This document shows positions 54,907-64,000 of a DNA stretch of 64,000 nt, piece by piece. The DNA lies in contig CM056574.1 of the NCBI GenBank assembly GCA_029721435.1, positions 186,001 to 250,000 of the forward strand. The letters run 5' to 3'. The stretch's first letter is position 1. Each line of letters begins with the position of its first letter. Below the pieces are notes generated by a model, which saw only the letters and a program-made list of their open reading frames with translations, was not told where the DNA came from and ran no database searches. The position numbers and the translations under genes are program-made. This DNA comes from Gymnothorax reevesii. Taxonomy: Eukaryota; Chordata; Actinopteri; Anguilliformes; Muraenidae.

Positions 54907-55123
54907 ACTCGAGCTGCACAATGTTGACGTGTGCCTATTTAAATAAAAACAGGAGGCTCCTCAGAGCCTGTACTCGGACCGGGTCTAAGCCTGGGCCAAT
55001 CGCGAAATTGCGCGCACACATGAGCAGGAGAATTGCGACCCCGAAAAAAAAAAAAAAAAAAAAAAAAACCTTGAACTTAGAATTGTGGCCTACCGGCCCG
55101 AGTCATAAATTTATGTATTGTTT
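54907..55123. other. Spacer with A25 run
   Basis: A homopolymer at 55044-55068 precedes the copy B LTR by 55 bp. No gene. Confidence 0.6.
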
Positions 55124-55521
55124 TGTAATGTGAAAAAATGAGAGGGGAAAGTCCCAGAGAAAAAAAAAGTCTAAAAGGTGGGAGGGGGCTGGAAAAGAGT
55201 AGATAAGGAGAAATATTGAGAGTATAGTAGGAGAAATTGCTAGGAGAAGGATACATTTGACCAGACCTGTCACTCTTTTCAAGACCTATAAAGTATTTTT
55301 CTGTGGTTTTTTGTTGGAGCATTTCCCTCTCCTGGGACATCACCAAGCAACCCCATCTCAAAGGACTGTAAATATTTTTTTTCTTGTATTTGTCAATCTT
55401 GGTCAGTAGTATAAATTGTAGGTTAGTGTTGGTCGTTGTTGCATTAAATCTGTTTTAGTTTTAAAATTTTGTCTGTCATCCCTTGCTGTCTTATATGTCG
55501 TAGCAATTTGGGGCCATAACA
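55124..55521 (+). repeat. 5' LTR of Gmr1 copy B, internally deleted
   Basis: TGTAATGTGAAAA...GGGGCCATAACA, 398 bp. About 70 bp after the start are missing relative to the other LTRs. Confidence 0.9.
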
Positions 55522-55524
55522 TAT

Positions 55525-55544
55525 TGGGGGCTCACGTCCGGGAT
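55525..55544 (+). promoter_or_regulatory. Primer binding site, tRNA-Pro-like with 2-nt insertion
   Basis: TGGGGGCTC, then AC, then GTCCGGGAT, 3 nt after the LTR, in the same place as in copy C. Confidence 0.65.
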
Positions 55545-55619
55545 AGACCATTGTGTAAGTCATTTATTGAAAATCTAATATTTCAAATTGTTTTTTGAAT
55601 TTTCCTATATATATATTTA

Positions 55620-57102
55620 CACTGACCAAAACTTCCAACGCAAAACTCGGGTTTATTGCAACACACATCATTTTCTCACAATAATATTTTTTGTGTATTG
55701 TTAAATTTAAGATTCAAATCAAAAACACAGTTTTACAGTCAGGAATGAAGAACAGATTTTTCCTGGTGTCCAATTCATTGCATCAGTTGAAGGGGCAATT
55801 CTGGATCACCGAAGTCAGTATCTTGTATGGCCTCCTCTGGCGTCACACACAGCCTGGATTCTGCGATGCATGGAATCAATCAAATGCTGAATTTCAGCCT
55901 GTGTGATGCGGTCCCATTCCTCCTGGAGTGCTTGACACAACTGTTGGACTGTGGCTGGTTCTGGATCACGCCTTCTCACCCGGCGGTCCAAAATATCCCA
56001 TAGATGTTCTATAGGGTTTAAATCTAGGGAATACGCAGGCCAATCAAGACACTGAACATTATTCTGCCTCAGGTAGTCCTGACAGACTCTGGCGACATGT
56101 GGTCTCGCGTTATCCTGTTGCAGCGTTAGGCGATAGCGATGGACGAGTGGAACTGCGACAGGGGTAAGGAGGTCGTCATGGTAACGGGCTGCACTGAAGT
56201 TTCCATCGATGAAAATGAGGTCTGTCTTGTGTCTAATGCTTATTCCAGCCCAAACCATCACACTGGGTCCACTCCAGCGGGCACGCTGCAGGATGGTAGT
56301 GTCAGTATAACATTCCTGTCGCCTACGCTATACACGCAATCTTCAGTCAGACACACTCAACTTGAACCTCGATTCATCGGAGAAGAGCACTCTGTTCCTT
56401 CTGAGAGCATTCCAGCCCAAATGTGCCCTTGACCATCGCAGACTGACGCAGCGGCGTGCAGGAGTCAACACCAAACCACGGCGGGGACGTCGGTTGTGCA
56501 AGTCGGCTTCACACAGGCGGTTGCGTACTGTTTGGTCGCTAATCCAGTTCTGGTGACAACCTCTGGTCTGAGCAGCAGTGACTGTAGCTGGCAGGAAGCG
56601 ATTGCGCAGGTGCTGGAGGCGAATATGACGATCCTTCTGAGGGGTGGTGACGTGGTCGATGACCGGTGCTTCCTGTTTCATTATACCGTCTCCAGAGATG
56701 TGATATGGTCGACACGCGGACACCCAGGTTCCATGCAACCCGTCTTTGCGACATTCCACCAGTGAGCATTTTAACGGCTCGCTCTCGCTGATTTTGATCT
56801 AGGCCATGGTCACACGTTGACCCAGGATAATGCAAAGGAATATTTAAGTTTCCCATTGCTACGGAATTTATTGACCAAATTCTCGAAGGATTGGTCAATG
56901 AGTTCTGCTCAACCTGACGGGATAGGCAAAATTCTAAACAATGTGCAATCAAGCGGAACGACCAGCCCACACGACAAAATCAAAACAATTTTCTGAGCTT
57001 TTAAGTTGTAGTTGATGTACTATGGCTCAAAACCAATATCCCATTTTATGTACACCAAATATTTCAAAATTGTATGTGTTGTGTTGGAGGTTTTGGTCAG
57101 TA
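55620..57102 (-). mobile_element. Tc1-type transposon, TSD TA
   Basis: The left end CACTGACCAAAACTTCCAAC and the right end GTTGGAGGTTTTGGTCAGTA are inverted, with TA at 55618-55619 and 57103-57104. Comparison with copy C shows insertion into a TATATATA tract of the Gmr1 leader. A different family from the Tc1 at 26467. Confidence 0.9.
55815..56970 (-). pseudogene. Tc1-like DD34E transposase, frameshifted
   Basis: Reading right to left, an N-terminal helix-turn-helix region appears ('NQRERAVKMLTGGMSQRRVAWNL', 'VSTISHLWRRYNETG'). A second DNA-binding part follows ('SDQTVRNRL', 'RRPRRGL'). The catalytic domain has D in 'LFSDESRF', D in 'LQQDNARPH' and E in 'NPIEHLW'; 34 residues separate the last two. 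At least two frameshifts (near 56590 and 56300) break the gene, while each third stays mostly open. Its wording differs clearly from the first Tc1 transposase, so the two are separate lineages. Confidence 0.9.
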
Positions 57103-57122
57103 TATATTGACAGATCAACAGC

Positions 57123-57722
57123 AATGGATGATTTCTTGGCATCACCAACCGTAGAGGTTTTGATGTCTTTTAAAAAGACAGAACTGCTAGAAATTTGCAG
57201 ACAGTTAGGGCTGACAGAGGTAAAACCAGCCATGCGAAAAGCAAGACTGGCTAGAGAGGTTGTTGAATATTACATTGATGAAAATGTGTTTGCACCAGGA
57301 GATCTGGAACAGTTTCCTGTGGAAAATCCAAATGTAGAAATTGAACTTAAATTAAAAATGTGAGAGATTGAAAGGGAGAAAAGCGAAAAAAAGAGGGAAG
57401 AAAGAGATAAAGAAAGAAAGGAAAAAGAAAAACAAAGGCAGTTTGAGTTAGAAAAATTAGCAAGAGAAGAAAACTGAGAATTTGAGAGAGAGAAAGAGGA
57501 GAGAGACAGAGACAGAGATTTTGATTTACAGAAATTAGATGGAGAAGAAGGGCTCCAAATGGAGCGACTAAAAATGAAAATGGAAGCGGAGAACAAATTT
57601 TGTGCTAGCCAGGAGGTGAAGCTGGTGCCTCCATTCTCTGAGAAGGAGGTTGATAAGTATTTTCAGTGTTTTGAGAAGGTAGCTAGTAGTTGTCAGTGGC
57701 CAAAGGAACACTGGCCTCTGAT
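57123..57722 (+). pseudogene. Gmr1 copy B gag, first part
   Basis: The ATG at 57123 matches copy C's gag start ('MDDFLASPTVEVL'). The frame meets TGA at 57361 in the coiled-coil region and another near 57476. It then returns with 'FCASQEVKLVPPFSEKEVDKYFQCFEKV'. It breaks at 57722 inside 'HWPL', at the insertion whose target duplication is TCTGAT. Role as for copy C gag. Confidence 0.88.
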
Positions 57723-58628
57723 TAGTCCCCCCAGGAATCCGTGATTCCGTGATCGCGGAATTTACCGCAGATTTCAAAGCCCTCCGCGGAAATCAAAGCA
57801 GTCCGCGGAATATAGGGCGAGGTGCAGAATTTTATATTTTACATGTATTTTTCATCCCGGCCGCTAGATTTTGCGGTCAGATAAACGGGATCTAAGACTC
57901 ACAGCTGGTGCTGCCGGTTACGGAAACTGATTTTTTTCTGCTGTATGCAGCATAAACTATATAAAAAGATGGACGCAGCACCCTGATTTGAAAAAAGAAG
58001 CCCATGTGGAAGTACCGTAGAATGGCATTCTATTTAATGGCCAGCAGATGGCGACGTCAGTGGTTGCAGAAAGAAGTTCAATGCAATAGAAGTCTATGAG
58101 GAAATGATCCTACTTTCTGACATGATTTTTAATTTAAATAATGATTTTTCACATCATTTTATGTTAGCTATAGCAAGTTTCAGGTCTCCTTCGATATATC
58201 ATGACATTCATTTTCGTGAATTATGGTCCCATATAAACTAGAATAAAGTATGAAGCCAGAATATGCCTCTGGGGCGTCGCTATCCGCTGGTCCTCGTCCG
58301 ATACGGTCAGATCCAGAGCCACGTTCCTCCCCGAATCTTCGATTCACTTCTTCATCTTTGTACCAGTGGGTGACATCACGGTAGCCTCATACATCTTTTT
58401 ATACAGTCTATGGTATGCAGTAACGTTTACAATATCCTGAGGATACAGTGAATAGTGTACACTTTGTTTAAATCTTTACTTTGATCTTTGGCTCTTGTTC
58501 AGTTACTAAGCCTCGTTCACCCATAGTTTGGTGAAATGTTATGCACTTTATAAGTTATGCAAATAAATCTGCTCAAGAGGGACAAAAAGAATATTGATGC
58601 TGCTTATTTTATAACCACAATGTTTCGA
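57723..58628. mobile_element. 906-bp orphan insertion in gag, TSD TCTGAT
   Basis: TCTGAT at 57717-57722 and 58629-58634 brackets the insert, and copy C shows the uninterrupted site. The left part is rich in CCGCGGAA-type words (57750-57815). No TIRs, tail or coding frame were found. A hAT-type MITE is nested inside. Confidence 0.75.
57951..58412. mobile_element. hAT-type MITE, TSD GTATGCAG
   Basis: The ends CATAAACTATATAAAAAGAT and ATCTTTTTATACAGTCTATG are inverted. The 8-bp GTATGCAG lies at 57943-57950 and 58413-58420. 462 bp, no coding. Confidence 0.85.
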
Positions 58629-58634
58629 TCTGAT

Positions 58635-59212
58635 GTTGCAAACTGTCCTCAAGGATAAAGCTCAACAAGCCTATTCAGCTTTGTCTGCAGATGATTCCTC
58701 TGATTATGAGGTGGTCAAAAAGGTTATTTTGATAGCTTATGACAGCTTATGAGAATTCAGAGGTCTGAAGAAATCTGACAATTAGACGTGGAATTTGCTA
58801 ACAAGAAGAAGGTTTGCTTTGAGCGCTGGTGTACTTCTATGGAGGTCAAGGATGATTTCAACTTACTAAAAGAGATGGTGTTAGTTGAAGAATTCAAGAA
58901 CTGTGTTAAGGATGATATTAAGACCCACCTTTATGAGAAGCAAGCACTGAATTTGCAATCAGCTGCCAAATTTGCAGACGAATATGTTCTCACACATAAG
59001 TCCAAATTTCAGTCTAGCAGTAACAGTAGATGGTTCCAATTTCAAAGAAAGGTAACAGTGATACCCAGGATTCCTCACCCAAAGACAAAGAAAAATCTGG
59101 TGATGGTGCACAGAAATCCAGTCACAGGTCTGATCAAAGTGTGAAAGCTGAGACTGACAAAAGTGGTCTAGTTTGCAGTTATTGCAAGAAATCTGGTCAT
59201 GTTACAACTAAC
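58635..59212 (+). pseudogene. Gmr1 copy B gag, second part with zinc knuckle
   Basis: It resumes 'LQTVLKDKAQQAYSALSADDSSDYEVVKK' and, after a short deletion near 58775, gives 'FERWCTSMEVKDDF' and 'MVLVEEFKNCVKDD', then a basic region. It ends in the nucleocapsid knuckle 'CSYCKKSGHVTTN'. The last Cys of the C-x2-C-x4-H-x4-C motif is carried away to 60699 by the LINE insertion. The capsid part is what resembles SCAN. A frame change near 59030 separates the capsid from the knuckle. Confidence 0.85.
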
Positions 59213-60693
59213 TTACAACTAGGCGGCACACAGCAGCTCCACTTTCACGGTGGAGGAGTACGAGGTGAGACGCACTCTGCGGGCCGTTAACCCGAGGAAG
59301 GCTGCAGGACCCGATGGTGTCTCCGGTCGGGTGCCAAAGGTCTGCGCGGACCAGCTGGCTGGAGTCCTCACCAGGATTTTCAACCAGTCCCTGTCCCACT
59401 CTTCTGTCCCTACCTGCCTGAAATCCTCCACCATAGTCCCCCTGCCCAAAAAGTCTCATCACCAGCCTCAATGTCTACCGGCCAGTAGCACTCACCCCGG
59501 TGGTGATGAAATGCTTTGAAAAACTGGTCCGGAGTCACATCACTGGACTCCTCCCACCACTCCTTGACCCACACCAGTTTGCTTACAGGGCTAACAGATC
59601 CACGGAGGATGCCGTGGCCAGAACTCTCCACGCTGTACTGTCCCACCTGGAGCAGCAGGGGAGCTACGCACGGCTGCTCTTTGTGGACTATAGCTCGGCG
59701 TTTAACACCATCCTCCCCCACAGACTGATGACCAAGCTGCTGGACCTCGGGCTTCCACTCTCCACCTGCTCTTGGATCATCAGCTTCCTGACGGGCCGCA
59801 CACAGAGGGTGAGAGTGGGTCCCCACACATCCTCGGCACTCATGGGGGATGGGGGATGGGGGGATGGGGGATGGGGGGGAGAGAGTTGGCCTACAGGGAC
59901 GAGGTTGAGCAGCTGTCTGTGTGGTGCAGGGAGAACAACCTGCTCCTCAACACAACCAAAACCAAGGAGCTAATCATCAACTTCAGGGGGAACCAAACGG
60001 ACATATTACCACTAACTATCAACGGGGAATGCGTGGAGAGGGTGGCAGACTTCCGCTTCCTGGGAGTTCACATTGAGGAGGGCCTGACCTTGGGTGTGAA
60101 CACCACAGGGGTGCTGAAAAAGGCCCAGCAGACTACTTCCTGAGGGTGCTCAGGAAAAATAACATCGCTCAGAGACTGTTGGTGTCCTTTTATCGCTGCT
60201 CTATCGAGAGCATATTGACATATTGTATATGTGTTTGGTATGGCAGCAGCACAGCGGCCCAGAAGAAGGCCCTCCAGAGGGTCATCAAATCAGCCCAAAA
60301 GATCATCGGCTGCACCCTCCCCACACTGGAGGAACTGCACTGTTCCCGCTGAACAAAAGGGCTCAGAACATTGTTAAAGACATTTTTCATCCTGGTCACA
60401 GCCTGTTTGAGCTGCTGCCATCAGGCAGGCGGTACAGAAGCATCAAGACCAGGACAAACAGGCTGAAGAACAGCTTCTACCCCACTGCAGTAAATGCACT
60501 CAATGCTGCTAAGGGACAGTGCAATTAATTGTGAAGTTTGTGCTTGTGTGTCTCTGCCTTTTTTTTTTTTTTTTTTCTATTTATTATGTGTTTTGTTTGC
60601 TTGTACTTTGTTGAATGAATGACTACCGTTAAGGATCGCACTTTTAATTTCGTTGTACATTGTACAATGACAATAAAGACATTCTATTCTATT
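59213..60693 (+). mobile_element. L2/CR1-type LINE, 5'-truncated, TSD CTAAC
   Basis: CTAAC at 59208-59212 and 60694-60698. Ends with TGACAATAAAGACATTCTATTCTATTCTA, split here as TGACAATAAAGAC plus an (ATTCT)n tail, a common fish LINE 3' end. The gag knuckle codons rejoin when it is removed. Confidence 0.88.
59250..60528 (+). pseudogene. LINE RT fragment lacking the catalytic YADD region
   Basis: 'NPRKAAGPDGVSGRV' and 'HQFAYRANRSTEDAV', then 'LLFVDYSSAFNTILPHRL' (first catalytic Asp) and 'LTGRTQRVRVG', are typical L2/CR1-group RT motifs (Maui-like wording, tentative). Then a GGGGAT-rich array (59843-59880) replaces the segment that should hold 'APQG' and the catalytic Asp pair. The sequence resumes at 'AYRDEVEQLSVWCRENNLLLN' and 'ADFRFLGVHI', and the C-terminal part is broken by frameshifts near 60140 and 60350. 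Clearly inactive. Confidence 0.85.
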
Positions 60694-60698
60694 CTAAC

Positions 60699-61286
60699 TG
60701 TTGGTTCCTTAAAGCTAAGAAAGAAAAAGAAAAGGATACCAAACCAAATGCTTTTGTGAAAACAAGGTTAGAAACCCCTGTAGTAGATGACCAATCTGCT
60801 AAATTGCCTGCTACTTGTGGGGCTAAGAAGCCTGATACTGCTGACTTCGTGATGGAGGAATTTCTTCCATTTGTGTCAGAGGGATTTGTGGCTCTGAATG
60901 AGCATTCTCCTCCTGTCCCCATATATATCCTAAGGGATACCGCAGCTTCTCAGTCACTTTTGTTGATGGACTCCTTGGAGTTACGTGATGAGACCGCTTC
61001 TGGGGATTTCATTCTTGTACAAGGTATTGAAGGGAAGACTGTATCTGTACCCCTGCACTCTGTATTCTTGAAGTCAGATTTGGTTACAGGACAGGTAAAG
61101 GTGGGTCTTATGTCAAGTCTACCTATCAAGGGTGTTTCTCTGTTGTTAGAAAATGACCTGGCTGGGGGCAATGTAGTTCCCCCTGTTCATCTTACTTCAC
61201 TGCTGAGCACTGAAGATGGCGATGAAGACCCATCTCTGTATCCTTCCTGTGCAGTGACCCGTGCTATGGCCCAGAAGGCTCAATAA
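60699..61286 (+). pseudogene. Gmr1 protease region
   Basis: Following the knuckle ('CWFLKAKKEKEKDTK') comes a retropepsin-like domain. Its active site, DTAA at 60936-60947 ('ILRDTAASQSLL'), replaces the DTGA/DSGA expected of aspartic proteases. 'SVPLHSVFLKSDLVTGQVKVG' and 'LLENDLAGG' match the flap and C-terminal blocks seen in Gmr1-like proteins. It would process Gag-Pol. The frame is open to the TAA at 61284-61286, short of the integrase frame at 61296. Confidence 0.8.
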
Positions 61287-61295
61287 GAAAATGAT

Positions 61296-62690
61296 GTGGT
61301 GCTGTCCAGCACATTGAAAAGTCATGACTCAGGTGGATCGCCGCATGACTCTGTTCGGCCTACTATGTTTTCTCCATTTGAGGATTTAGCAGACACGTTT
61401 ATCAGTTCTTTGTTCAGCCAGCCAGATGGGTCTAGTAATTCTGATGTGTCTGGGGACTTGTCTCTGTCCAGAAAGCGGTTAATTCAGGAACAAACTAATG
61501 ATCCTGAAATTTGTGTACTAAAGAGGAGAGCTCTTCCGGATAAAGAAATAGATGCAGTTCCAGTTGGATATTATCTCAAGGATGGTGTGTTGATGCAGAA
61601 GTGGCGCCCTCCTGATATCCCTGCCAATGCAGATTGGGCAGTGGTTAGACAAATTGTTGTTCCGAAGGTCTACAGGAATGAGATCTTAACAATGGCTCAT
61701 AGTTTACCTTTAGGATGTCATCTTGGTGTTAACAAGACTGTTGATAAGATCATGAAACACTTCTTCTGGCCTGGACTTGGAAAGATGTTTCCAACTTTTG
61801 CAAATCCTTTTCCACTTGTCAGGTAGTTGGAAAACACCAGTTAGATCCACCTCTAGCTCCATTGCAGCCTATCCCAGCATTTGGGGAGCCCTTCTTTAAG
61901 GTCTTTGTTGATCGTGTTGGTCCATTACCCAAGACTAGATCTGGAAATCAGTACTTGTTGACAATCGTGTGCATCAACGAGAATCCCTGAAGCCATACCT
62001 CTACGTAACATCAAGGCCACTGCAATCTCGAAGGCTTTGATAAAGTTCTTCACGTTGTTTGGCCTTCCCAGGGAAATTCAGTCTGACCAGGGTAGCAATT
62101 TCACTTCTGGATCGTTTCAGCAGGTTGTGTATGAACTAGTTACGAAGCAGATTCTTTCTAGTGCCTACCATCCAGAAAGTCAGGGTGCCTTAGAGCGGTT
62201 TCATTCCACTCTCAAGACATTGATGAGGACTTATTGTTATGATCACGAGAAAGACTGGGATGAAGGTGTTCATTTGCTGTTGTTGGCAGCTGGAGAAGCA
62301 GTACAGGAGTCTACTGGATTCAGTCCGTTTGAGCTAGTGTTTGGCCATGAAGTGAGAGGACCTTTGCTATTGTTGAGTGAACAATGGCAAGAGAATGAGC
62401 CGCATATCAGTCTGTTAGACTATGTTAGCAAGTTCAAGGAAAGATTGCGTGCAGCTTGTGACCAAGCCAAAGAGAACTTGAAATCAAACCAGGGAAAAAT
62501 GAAAACTTGGTATGATCATAAGGCTAGAAGCCGTGAGTTTAAACCAGGAGACAAGGTCCTTGTGTTGTTTCCCTTGCAGTCCAATCCGTTGCAGGCTAGA
62601 TTTCATGGTCCATATGAAATTGTAACAAAACTCTGTGATCTCAATTACATTATGGAGACTACAGATAGGAGAAAGCCAAAATAGTTGTTT
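61296..62690 (+). pseudogene. Gmr1 copy B integrase
   Basis: Parallel to copy A. The first frame (61296-61826) holds the HHCC module with its second His intact ('LGCHLGVN'); a deletion near 61780 shifts it. The core Asp in 'FVDRVGPL' is readable about 61905, and another shift lies near 61970. From 62037 the frame is open: 'QSDQGSNFTSG' (Asp), 'SQGALERF' (Glu), the C-terminal 'GDKVLVLFPL' and a frame end at 62682-62684. Copy A's TAG at 1137 is CAG here. Order relative to RT is again integrase first. Confidence 0.9.
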
Positions 62691-64000
62691 CACATTAACA
62701 TGCTGAAGCCTTGTGATAGGAATGCTAAGGTTGCTGCTGTCACTTCAGATTCTCCTATGGCCGAGACTTGTGAAGATGAGGGGGAGTTTCAAGATGATGA
62801 ACGTCAAATTAAAGCTGAAGTTCTTTCATGTAAATTGTCAAATTTTGAAGTCTTGCAAAATTTTGCTGTAAAACTCCAGCACTTAGAACCCTCACAGAAA
62901 GATCAGTTTGAGAGGTTGATCAAGAAATGTCAAGATCTATTTCCTGATGTTCCAAAGAGAGTTTCTATAGCCTCTCATGATGGTGATGTTGGTAATGCCA
63001 AACTAATAAAACAGCATCCGTACCGGATGAATCCTGAAAAGAGAAAGATTGCTGAGAAAGAGGTTGAGTACATGTTGGAACATGATATTACCAGACCCTC
63101 TAACTCAGACTGGAGTTCACCCTGTGTGTTAGTTCCAAAACCTGATGGAAGTACTAGATTCTGTACTGATTATCGCAAAGTCAATGCTGTAACTAGAACT
63201 GATGTGTTTCCAATTCCTAGGATAGAGTAGGGCAAGCAAAGTTTCTGACCAAGATTGATTTATTGAAGGGTTATTAGTGTGTGCCTTTAACTGAGAGGGC
63301 CAAGAGCATCTCTTTTTGCCACACTATCTGGGTAATACCAGTATGACGTCCTACCCTTTGGCATGATAAATGCCCCAGCCATGTTCCAAAGGATGATACA
63401 GTCTACAATCGCCGGATTGCCCCACACGGGTGCGTACATCGACGACCTTATCACATGGAGTGACTCCTGGGAAGAACATCTGAAAGATGTAGAGACATTG
63501 TTCCAGCGCTTGACCCAGGCTAACCTGACTGTTAACCTGAACAGGAGTGACTTTTGTTGTGCTACTGTCACGTATCTTGGCTACGTCATAGGCCAGGGTA
63601 AGGTAGCACCCATAAATGCTAAGTCCAAGCAATCATGATTTTCCAGTTCCTGACAATAAAGTTTTGCGCAGCTTCCTTAGTACTTGGATCGGGTACTACC
63701 TTAAGTTCTGCAATAACTTTGCTGAGATTGCTCTCAGTCTCACTAACCAACTGAAGAAAGGCATAAAGTTCACTTGGGATAAAACATGCCAAAGAGCCTT
63801 CGATCACCTGAAGACTCTGCTGTGTCACTTCCCGTGCTCAATTCTCCTGATTTTCACAAACCGTTCTCCATCGCGGTCGGTGCTAGCGACCAAGCTTGTG
63901 GATCTGTGCTCCTACAGAGAAGTGACTTTGATGACATTGTGCATCCGGTGGCATACTTCTTCAGGAAGTTCAATCGCCACCAAAAGAACTATTCCACAAT
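62691..64000 (+). pseudogene. Gmr1 copy B RT and RNase H start (cut by window edge)
   Basis: A linker and RT N-terminus are open from 62685 to 63230. RT motifs include 'STRFCTDYRKVNAVT', 'LTKIDLLKGY' (then TAG near 63273) and YIDD at 63435-63446. RNase H begins at about 63720 in shifting frames and the window ends before its 'TDHNPL'. Lesions are independent of those in copy A. Confidence 0.88.

Larger units (their letters stand above)
55124..64000 (+). mobile_element. Gmr1-type element copy B, with three primary nested insertions (runs off window)
   Basis: 5' LTR, PBS, gag, protease, integrase and RT/RNase H occur in that order. Tc1 (55620-57102), an orphan element (57723-58628) and a LINE (59213-60693) are inserted in the leader and gag. 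Removing them at their duplicated target sites restores continuity with copy C. Stops and frameshifts remain, so it is inactive. Confidence 0.92.

Overview
This is vertebrate, almost certainly teleost, nuclear DNA made of nested transposable elements around one apparently intact host-type gene. Pointers to a fish are the element mix: Gmr1-type Ty3/gypsy, CR1 and L2 LINEs, Tc1, piggyBac, hAT and Harbinger DNA transposons, a Penelope-like element and a tRNA-derived SINE. The KRAB-less C2H2 zinc-finger gene fits too. The species cannot be named from sequence alone.

Layout. 1-3436: 3' part of a Gmr1-type LTR retrotransposon (copy A), with integrase before reverse transcriptase. 3.4-7.7 kb: a solo LTR of that family and several terminal-inverted-repeat (TIR) DNA elements and MITEs. 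7724-10062: a deleted gypsy element with both LTRs, TSD ATAC and an integrase remnant. 10938-14815: a hAT-like element with an 8-bp TSD and nested repeats. 14.8-20.8 kb: no gene; two solo LTRs and a hairpin-headed 150-bp tandem-repeat element. 20824-22350: Gmr1 copy C on the minus strand (LTR, PBS, gag).

22351-34168: an L2-like LINE interrupted by a SINE, a 108-bp minisatellite and a 7.5-kb TTAA-bounded piggyBac element. That piggyBac holds a Tc1 element, a Harbinger fragment and another LINE. 34-41.7 kb: LINE debris, a 1.76-kb imperfect palindrome, and more hairpin/(GTCY)n elements. About 43.2-46.9 kb: a CR1 LINE with a (TTATG)15 tail. 47.0-51.6 kb: an unclassified transposon-derived ORF on the minus strand, split by a Penelope-like element with a 9-bp TSD.

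52.1-54.9 kb: an open 822-codon exon encoding 21 zinc fingers, with a splice acceptor and poly(A) signal. 55124-64000: Gmr1 copy B, with a Tc1 element, a 906-bp orphan insertion (itself carrying a hAT MITE) and an L2/CR1-type LINE nested inside. It runs off the right edge.

Nearly all element ORFs carry stops or frameshifts. Exceptions are the long open RT frame at 30005-31810 and the zinc-finger exon. Exact target-site duplications allow much of the insertion order to be read directly. No operons, CRISPR arrays, rRNA genes or functional tRNA genes were seen.
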